Source: Phlegmacium glaucopus
Taxonomy: Eukaryota; Basidiomycota; Agaricomycetes; Agaricales; Cortinariaceae
Assembly: GCA_015039465.1 (NCBI GenBank)
Contig: MU130701.1
Coordinates: 528,303 to 592,302 of the forward strand
Length of the DNA: 64,000 nt
Reading direction: 5' to 3'
Shown: one piece after another, positions 56,446-64,000 of the stretch
How positions within the stretch are numbered: position 1 is the stretch's first letter
How the letters are laid out: the number at the start of each line of letters is the position of its first letter
Made by a program: the position numbers and the translations under genes
The notes under the pieces: generated by a model
The model's input: the letters and a program-made list of their open reading frames with translations, nothing else
Told to the model about the DNA's origin: nothing
Databases searched by the model: none

Positions 56446-56516
56446 ATGGCCTTGTGGCTCAGCAGTCTCACTTGTCTTATGTAAGACTCTGGGTTCAATT
56501 CCTGGTGGTAACACTT
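56446..56516 (+). mobile_element. tRNA-like head of a SINE candidate
   Basis: An A box TGGCTCAGCAG (56455-56465) and a B box GGTTCAATTCC (56492-56502) are spaced as in tRNA genes. The acceptor ends do not pair well, so it is not a working tRNA. Unrelated AT-rich sequence follows. Confidence 0.5.
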
Positions 56517-56569
56517 TAGAAATTTATTGTATTATTAGTCATCAATTCCTTTTTTTAGTAAGATTACAA

Positions 56570-56700
56570 GTACTGGGATTCCACTGGAATCTGGCAGGAT
56601 CCTAGTAGGATTGGGATCCAAGCAGATCCTAGTGAATCTGCTCAGACTGGTTGGAATTTGGTTGGAATTTGGTTGGAATTTGGTTGGAATGATTCTGAGT
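56570..56700. repeat. GGAATTTGGTT tandem repeat and GATCC-rich stretch
   Basis: GGTTGGAATTT is repeated four times at about 56650-56690, preceded by TAGGATT/GGATCC words. Confidence 0.7.
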
Positions 56701-56780
56701 CTGAGTGAGAATTGACTAGGTTCTCACTGAGAACTCATTCTGACCAAATTCTGACCATTCCACTTGGATTGTGCTTGGAA

Positions 56781-57010
56781 TGTGTGGGGGAAGGTGAAGT
56801 ACTCCCATTTCCAGTAATTGTCTGCCAGAAAGTCTGTTGGTACTGTCTGGTGGACTAATTGTCTGACCAGACAAACAGTGGAACTGGCATTGGACAGTCT
56901 CTAGAATAATATATCTATTTATAACAACTAAAATTAGTATTTTCCAGACTAGTGTCCAGTGATAGTCTGCCCAGAGTCTGCCTAGAAAATGTGGGGGACT
57001 GTAAAGACCT
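56781..57010. repeat. two more family termini with GTCTGG repeats
   Basis: TGTGTGGGGGAAGGTGAAG (56781-56799) and AATGTGGGGGACTGTAAAGA (56988-57007), same orientation, with GTCTG/CCAGA repeats between them. Confidence 0.6.
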
Positions 57011-58078
57011 TAATTCTGAGGGTTTGGGAAAAGAGGATTTTTCTGGGACATTGATAGTGCTATAATACAAGGATCATTCATAGACTAGTCTATATCCACA
57101 GCTTGTTGATGGGTTACCACCTATATCATACATCAACTGCTTAAGGTAGTACATTACATATCATATGTGTGTCACCTACTTGCAGGACAAAAAAAGACAC
57201 AGGTATTTGGGAAATGTTGCAAGATTTTTAACCTCATGAACTAAAGGTTTTATATGCCACAGGTCCATAAGCTCTAAACTTATGTGCTAGTTTCAGTACT
57301 CTTCAGATCCTCAAATTTTGTGCAGTAATTCACTTATGAGCCTTTGTCATTCTTATAGAAAGATATACAACTCAGTCTCGAAATCAAAGACTATATTCAT
57401 TTAAGTTGTACCTACAGAAAGATATACAACTATTGATAGTTAATACTAAAGTGAATGATGAAAGTAAAGACTACTAACCTCAGTCTCGAAATCAAAGACT
57501 GAGGTACTAAGTACGAAAGACGAAAGAAATATATACTTGAGGATATGAATGAGTATCCAAGAGTAACGGCTTCATGTGATATAACAAAAGTAGTTAGTTA
57601 CAATCATAGTAAAAGAACAAAAGAATATTAGGAAATAAAAGATGGAAGAAATGGAGATATTTCAAATTATCGGAATGGCGTACAGTTTGTATTATTTCCT
57701 ACAATTCTTTATTAAAGGCTAGTACTAAGTAGCATTCAGTTGATGTTTATAGGTTGCTTTGTTGCTCCCAGGGGTAAACTACCCTAATCACTAGAAGGCC
57801 TTACTGAAGTATAATAGATTGTGTCATTTCTGTAAGGGCAACCTACAGCCAAGAGGAGATGGGGACTCTAGAGAGAGTGGACAGTCTATAAAGACTAAGT
57901 AAGGCAGCAATAAGCTAGCAACAGTAGGGGGAATCCAGTAATAATGAGATAAGGAGTGTAATTACTGACTGCTACTTGAAATAAGGTAGTAGCCAAACAG
58001 TGACAAACAAGTATGTAAGCTAGTCGAAATGAAAGTAAAATATAAACAATAAATAGGGTATATACCTGAGAGGTGTCC
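57011..58078. other. AT-rich, no gene seen
   Basis: Contains a direct repeat CAGTCTCGAAATCAAAGACT (about 57373 and 57482) and GAAAGATATACAACT twice (about 57359 and 57417), perhaps LTR remnants. Confidence 0.4.
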
Positions 58079-58414
58079 CCTTGCAATTGCTAAAATTATT
58101 GATCAAACATGGCCACTAATTCTTTTGGTATAATAAATGCCATTCTATAAACCCTGTTCTATAAATTTGATTATTTGTACTTCAGCTCTGTGTTGTATAA
58201 AATTTTGTACCTTGCTGCCTGTTAGGATCCAGTTAGAGGTTTGGTTAGGGTCCATTTAGGGTCCAGTCAAGGTTAGGAGGCTGAAGGTTAGGGTGGTATC
58301 ATTTTTAGGGGTTTAGGCATTTTTTAAAACTTAATGTATAAATAGGTAGATTTTATAAATGGGATCAAGGAATTAGTGGCCATTTTTGATTAATTATTTG
58401 CAGCAATTACAAGG
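58079..58414. mobile_element. MITE with about 43-bp imperfect terminal inverted repeats
   Basis: The left end CCTTGCAATTGCTAAAATTA and the rest up to GGCCACTAATTC (58079-58122) are mirrored at 58368-58414. The interior of about 250 bp carries TTAGG(G)-rich words and no ORF. Flanking duplication not clear. Confidence 0.7.
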
Positions 58415-59334
58415 TTTTTTTATAAATGGAAATAGAAATGGAAATGATATCATGGCCTTGGAAGTATAAATTAAAAGTGAGAATACACCACCCCAGTCAG
58501 TATAAGAGTGTAAGCATTAGCAACCCAGCTGAGCCCACCAGGCCCACCTACATTGAATGTTCTTTGTATGATGATAATGTTATACAGACTTGGACTGTAC
58601 AATTCTGCATGAAGCTCAAAAATGAGTATGAAAAGAACTTAGAAGTATAGTAATTTAGACTAATTTGAATTTTATTTTCCAAACCTAACTTTGAATGGCT
58701 TGGTGTGTCTAAGTTGATTAGACAAGCTGCCAGGTTTCCTTGTGGCCTATACCTTAGGTTCAGTTGTCAATACTTTCTGGTATCTAGACTGGGGTAAAAA
58801 CATGTTTCATTTTAAGCCTCCCAGCTAGTTTGTACTGGTATTTTACAGTATCTCCGCAAACAATCATTTTGGCAATGTTGCAGAAACAAGAGGAAGAGGA
58901 ATAGAGAAGAATTGATACTTATAGCTATGTTATGTTGATGTACCTTAACCTTCCTTGGAGTTTTTGTGACCAAGCCAAATGGTTGGCATCCATGACACTC
59001 TGAAAAGTGTAGAGTCATAACTTACAGGTAACATTTTAATGATGATATGACACTACAACAACAATTTCTTTCAGTTTGCAGTACCTGAACCAATTGAAGG
59101 TATGTGGAACTATTATTAAGTAGGTCATGGCCTGAATGTTTATTGCACCATGAGATATTTATTTGTAGTTTTCCAGCATTCAAAGGGAGATGATGGTCTG
59201 CTTCTATTAAAAGTGTACCTGCCTTAGATTTTCTGTGTTCAAAATTCAAATTGAATATAAATAAGATAGAGTACCAATACTACATACTTTGATGATTGTG
59301 CCACCTCAATCTCTTCCTATTCTCTTCTTTATGT
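58415..59334. other. no gene recognised
   Basis: AT-rich sequence between the MITE and the broken TPR array. Short ORFs show no known features. Confidence 0.4.
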
Positions 59335-61078
59335 TCATGACTTCAAGCTTGAGCTGCTCTGCTCATTCCACCTTCCCTGAAGACAGTATGTGCTTGCAAG
59401 ATTTTCCATACTGTTAAGGGTGTCTGGATGTTCTGCACCAAGCAGCTCCTTTCTCATGTCCATAACTTGAACCTGCAGCTGCTCTGCCTCATTCCACCTT
59501 CCCTGATCTCTGTATGTGCTTGCTAGATTTGCCATACTGCTGAAGGTGTCTGGATGTTCTGCACCAAGCAGCTTCTTCCTCATGTCCATAACTTGAACCT
59601 CCAGCTGCTCTGCCTCATTCCACCTTCCCTGATCACTGTATGTGCTTGCTAGATTTGCCATACTGCTGAGGGTGTATGGATGTTCTGCACCAAGCAGCTT
59701 CTTGCTCATGTCCATAACTTGAACCTGCAGCTGCTCTGCCTCATTCCACCTTCCCTGATCCCTGTATGTGCTTGCTAGATTTGCCATACTGGTGAGGGTG
59801 TCTGGATGTTCTGCACCAAGCAGCTTCTTTCTCATGTCCATAACTTGAACCTGCAGCTGCTCTGCCTCATTCCACCTTCCCTGATCTCTGTATGTGATTG
59901 CTAGATTTGCCATACTGCTGAGGGTGTCTGGATGTTCTGCACCAAGCAGCTTCTTTCTCATGTCCATAACTTGAACCTGCAGCTGCTCTGCCTCATTCCA
60001 CCTTCCCTGATCCCTGTATGTGCTTGCTAGATTTGCCATACTGCTGAGGGTGTCTGGATGTTCTGCACCAAGCAGCTTCTTTCTCATGTCCATAACTTGA
60101 ACCTCCAGTTGCTCTGCCTCATTCCACCTTCCCTGATCTGTATGTGCTTGCTAGATTTGCCATACTGCAGAGGGTGTCTGGATGTTCTGCACCAAGCAGC
60201 TTCTTCCTCATGTCCATAACTTGAACCTGCAGCTGCTCTGCCTCATTCCACCTTCCCTGATGCCTGTATGTGCTTGCTAGATTTGCCATACTGCTGAGGG
60301 TGTCTGGATGTTCTGCACCAAGCAGCTTCTTTCTCATGTCCATAACTTGAACCTGCAGCTGCTCTGCCTCATTCCACCTTCCCTGATCTCTGTATGTGCT
60401 TGCTATATTTCCCATACTGCTGAAGGTGTATGGATGTTCTGCACCAAGCAGCTTCTTTCTCATGTCCATAACTTGAACCTCCAGTTGCTCTGCCTCATTC
60501 CATCTACCCTGAAGCCTGTATGTGCTTGCTAATTTCCCATACTGAGAAGGGTGTCTGGATGTTCTGCACCAAGCAGCTTCTTTCTCATGTCCATAACTTG
60601 AACCTCCAGCTGCTCTGCCATCATTCCGATCCTGTTTCCTGCTGATTCCTACGTATTGTCGCACCGTTCTCCTGATTTCTGTGCTTGCTATGTGTATTTG
60701 CAACTTATGGGCTGCATCTGATGCTCTAGTTGTATTCATAACGTTGACTGCAGGTGCTCATAGTGATCTGCTGAGTGTGTCTGATGCTACCAAGCAGCTG
60801 CTTCCTCATGTCCATAACTTGAACCTGCAGCTGCTCTGCCTCATTCCACCTTCCCTGATCTCTGTATGTGCTTGCTAGTTTCCCATACTTATGAGGGTGT
60901 CTGGATGTTCTGCACCAAGCAGCTTCTTTCTCATGTCCATAACTTGAACCTCCAGCTGCTCTGCCTCATTCCACCTCTATTCCATATGTGCGTGCTAGAT
61001 TGCATACTCTTGAGGATGTCTGGATGTTCTGCACTCAAGTTTCTGCTGCTGCCTCTTGACTTGAAGCTCCTGCCTTAC
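59335..61078 (-). pseudogene. detached TPR array of the second NB-ARC gene
   Basis: About a dozen 42-residue TPR units (RWNEAEQLQVQVMDMRKKLL) follow the premature end of the NB-ARC ORF. They are almost identical to each other in DNA. Frame breaks: a 2-nt loss near 60134 (ACATACAGATCAGG against ACATACAGAGATCAGG), a scrambled stretch at 60600-61080 with incomplete units, and a stop near 59335 after WNEQSSSSLKS. The units are more uniform than in the gene at 5-9 kb. Confidence 0.8.
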
Positions 61079-63446
61079 CTATTTCCCCGATCCCTGTATG
61101 TCCATAACTTGAACCTCCAGTTGCTCTGCCTCATTCCATCTACCCTGAAGCCTGTATGTGCTTGCTAAATTTCCCATACTGAGAAGGGTGTCTGGGTGTT
61201 CTGCACCAAGCAGCTTCTTCCTCATGTCCATCACTTGACCCTGCAGCTGCTCTGCCTTACCCCAGTCCCCATTCTCCCACATTACTAGTCCAAAATTGGT
61301 CCATTTATCATCATAGTACTTCTTGATAAGTCCTATCTCCCTTCCATGTAATTCATTTGCCTTAATATGTGGGCAAATCAACCGTCGTAGTGCATAATCC
61401 TCACTGTCAAATCTCCATGAAATTGCACAGGACAAGATTATGCTTCCCATCTCACACATTCTTTGCTGCTCATATTTTGGCATTCTTTCACGACTCCAGT
61501 AGTGCACCAGAGGATGAACAGACAATATTTTAGATAATTGTCCTCTTTTCACCAAGGAGAAAGAGAGAAGAACACTAACCCCTTGTCCAAATATGAACTC
61601 ATCCCAGTGACCATCATTGTCCAAGCCAAGCAGAGTATGATCTAGTAATGTGACTGCTTGAGGTAACTCCTCAGCTATGTCACTATCAACAACATGTTTC
61701 ATGGCCTCCTCAGCAGCAGATTGGAATATCTCTTTAGAAATATTGCTATGATGATAGAAAGCACATATTCCAAGAATTAGGATTGCAGCCTGTGCAGCCT
61801 GTGCATCTCCAGCAGTGGAATGTCTACCAGCCCTCCTTTCTATCTCTTTGAAAGAAAGATCCCAAGTCCCATACACTGTTCTATCATACTTTGATGCTCC
61901 TGTGAATGTAGCATCTGACATAAGAGCATGACGATGTACTGAGAATTGCCTCAGATATTTATCAATATCACATTTCCCAGCCTCAATGTAGGCCCCAGCA
62001 TTATTAACAGCAAGAGGAATACAGCCAAGTTCAGTCACAATATTTTTGGCAGCTTGTAGATGCTCAGGCAATGCATCCAAACAGCTAGCCTTGAGAAGAA
62101 GGGCTATAGCATCTGCCTCCTCCATTTCATGGATCTCAATTTTGTTCTCAAATGATACAATCCTTCCCATGGATCGATTTCTGCTAGTAATCAGAATATT
62201 ACCTCTGTCACCTGGAGGGAAGAATTTGGCCACCACCTCTGGAGGAGGATCATCAGCATTATCAAACACAATCAACCATTCTTCTTGGAGAGAAGATATC
62301 CACTGGAGGACAGCCTCAACTGAGTCATCCACCCCAGGATCTTGTGCAGCAGAAAGGGTAGATATGCTCCTGAGAGACATTCTAATGCTCTCCTGAGATG
62401 AGGCATCAATCCACAGCACATGTGAAAAACTAAAAAGAAATGAATCTAGTGTTGTGAATGGAAAGTAACAATCCTTACTTGTCAGACATTTTTTCTATGA
62501 ACTTGAGACAAATCTGGGTCTTTCCAATTCCTCCCAATCCCCAGAGGAGACATGAGCACCTTGACATCAGTCTACTATTCCCATGATGAATAAAAATCTT
62601 CTCAAGTTTATTGAGTACATCTTGCCGTCCAGTAAAGATTGGGCTGGGGTTGGGTTTTTGAGTTACTGGAATCTTTATCTGCCTTTCACTGCTATTGGGA
62701 GGGAGAATATTGACGATATTGGTCTGTATGTATGATTATTGCTAAATCACACAACAACTTACGAGAAAGACTTACGAAAGCGCCGCCAGTGATGAGGGTA
62801 TTCTGGGCGTTCGCAAAGAAACCCAAGGCAGCTTGTTGAGCCTGCCGATCTTTAGTGAAAGCCGAGAACACCTGGTGTAAGCAACTCACAGAGGGACTTA
62901 GTTCCGATTTAGTGGTTCTCAAGCTACCTTGCATTATGGCATCAGGCGGGGAGAGTGAATTTCCTTCCGAACGGGCTACAGGTGTAACCGCCAAAGCGGA
63001 GACGGAAGCGGAGACTTGGAGTTCACGGGTAGTCTGATCGACGATGATGATTGCCAGTAAGTAATTATGGATGCGATGGGGTAAGTTGAACACTCACATG
63101 AACGCCAGTGTCTGGAACGCTTACAGGAGCAAGATCATTCAGTACCAGAGCAGAAGCCGAAGTAGAGACTGGGAGATCAAGGGGAGTCTGATGGATGGCG
63201 ATGATTAAATACTTCAGGATACGATGGACGAAATTGAACACTCACAGTAACGCCAGCGACTTGAATAACTTGTGCGCTATCAGCAGCAGCGCTAGCAGGA
63301 ACGGATGGCATGGAGTGAGCAGTGGTTGTTATGATTGTCGATCTCGAAGTTGCTGGTTTAGGGGTTGAACCCATAGCATCGTTGATGGTCAGAGATGAAG
63401 ATTTTGGTTTCTTGGGCTTGACAAATTTGTTGAAAATGCGCTTCAT
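61079..63446 (-). CDS. NB-ARC-TPR protein, paralog of the 5-9 kb gene, truncated
   Basis: Six exons (63446-63246, 63187-63098, 63033-62890, 62841-62776, 62723-62479, 62429-61079) splice to 2097 nt, 698 residues. The product starts MKRIFNKFVKPKKPK and carries NAQNTLITGGAF at the end of exon 4. P-loop WGLGGIGKT, kinase-2 WLIVFDNADD and GCIPLAVNNAGAY follow, and then only two TPR units before a stop (VMDIQGSGK). The NB-ARC region closely parallels the plus-strand gene. It has one exon more (63187-63098), which looks like a duplicate of the preceding exon end and intron (PDTG then VSVQL in both). It could act as a short NLR with intact switch but few repeats, or it is an early pseudogene. Confidence 0.78.
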
Positions 63447-63837
63447 CTTGTTGAGTAGTGAGTGGTGAGTAGTGAGTACTTGAGGGGTGAATGTGGTCGA
63501 TAAGAAAGAAGCGACCGATTACATAACCAGGGTTATGTCTCAGCTCAGCAAAGGTTACTCAGTAAAATGGACTTGTACGCAACTTGCACGCGTCATCTCT
63601 CCCATTTATCCGAGATCATCTGGAGCCCAGAGGCAGCATACAGTCCCGCACTCACACCACTTATTCTGGCCGGCAGCGCTTGGACCAATTTTCTATCCAG
63701 TGCTTCCTCAGGCTTCCGCCTCATCGCGACGACATCGTGATCACCAGTCCTGGTCATCGGACGAAACTCGAGCTTTTCGCCTCCCCACCGAGTGAAAACC
63801 AGTGCAAACCTCTCTCTCGTCTCAGTGGTGCATAAAT
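63447..63837. other. promoter side of the NB-ARC paralog
   Basis: No gene seen. ORFs in this stretch disagree between frames and show no features. Confidence 0.4.
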
Positions 63838-63998
63838 TAATACACGATTGACGCCAGACCGTGGTCGAAAGATAAGAAACAAGTATACGAAAAACAAATC
63901 CACTTCTTGCGAGGCTTCGGTTTATGTTTTGGACTAGGTCTATCCACATCGTCAACGTCCATAACATCGTCCGAGTCGTTCTTTTCGGACGTTGATTT
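63838..63998 (-). CDS. C-terminal end of a gene cut by the window edge
   Basis: On the minus strand a frame open to the window edge encodes an acidic stretch (SDDVMDVDDVDRPSPK) then a basic one (HKPKPRKKW) and ends with TAA at 63840-63838. Acidic/basic tails of this type are common at the ends of nuclear proteins. The last part (WICFSYTC) may instead be intronic. Product unknown. Confidence 0.4.
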
Positions 63999-64000
63999 CA

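Noticed and set aside
56446..56516. Functional tRNA gene
   Set aside because: A and B boxes fit, but the acceptor and anticodon stems do not pair.
60308..61168. Plus-strand Leu/Cys-rich ORFs over the TPR array
   Set aside because: Antisense shadows of the 42-residue repeats.
63593..63967. 124-residue minus-strand protein
   Set aside because: Different frame from the acidic/basic coding-like tail at the window edge and no recognisable features.

Overview
The window looks like nuclear DNA of a mushroom-forming basidiomycete (Agaricomycetes). Coding exons are split by many short introns of about 48-70 bp. The cytoplasmic dynein heavy chain is present as a tail-only gene, an arrangement described for Agaricomycetes. 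There are fungal STAND/NLR proteins (NB-ARC-TPR and NACHT) and a KDZ-type transposase fragment. All gene models below were spliced by hand; those with high confidence keep one open frame across every intron.

Region 1 (about 1-28.6 kb) is gene-dense. It holds a hypothetical nuclear protein, an intact TRM2-type tRNA m5U methyltransferase, an NB-ARC-TPR gene, a 17-exon pseudokinase/PHD-finger gene (minus strand), a NACHT gene, a decayed second copy of the pseudokinase gene, a branched-chain aminotransferase, a small membrane protein, and dhc1, the dynein heavy-chain tail. Pieces of TRM2 recur at 13.6-14.2, 17.0-17.2 and 20.2-20.9 kb and alternate with the two pseudokinase copies. This part is therefore a decayed tandem duplication (TRM2 - pseudokinase - TRM2' - pseudokinase' - TRM2''), with one NLR gene between the first pair and another inside TRM2'. 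A U4 snRNA gene with a TATA box follows dhc1 at about 28.8 kb.

Region 2 (about 29-59 kb) is a transposon graveyard. It contains solo LTRs with 5-bp target duplications (one nested in another LTR), a degenerate RecQ-like helicase lying tail-to-tail with a gene resembling the uncharacterised DUF6589 family, a gag-only LTR retrotransposon with primer-binding site and polypurine tract, and a 2.9-kb hAT-like element with a perfect 8-bp duplication. It also holds a family of elements ending in GAGGTCTTTACACTCCCCC with different sub-terminal repeats, arrays of GC hairpins followed by T-rich tracts, a 750-bp palindrome, a KDZ zinc-cluster/transposase fragment, a tRNA-like SINE candidate and a MITE.

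Region 3 (about 59.3-64 kb, minus strand) is a second NB-ARC-TPR gene, paralogous to the first, whose TPR array is broken by a stop and frameshifts. The end of another gene enters from the right edge.

The two NB-ARC proteins, the NACHT protein and the pseudokinase/PHD protein share a short ITGGxF-like motif ahead of their main domains. Together with the decayed duplicates this suggests a fast-evolving recognition or signalling cluster, as in fungal allorecognition. That role is inference.
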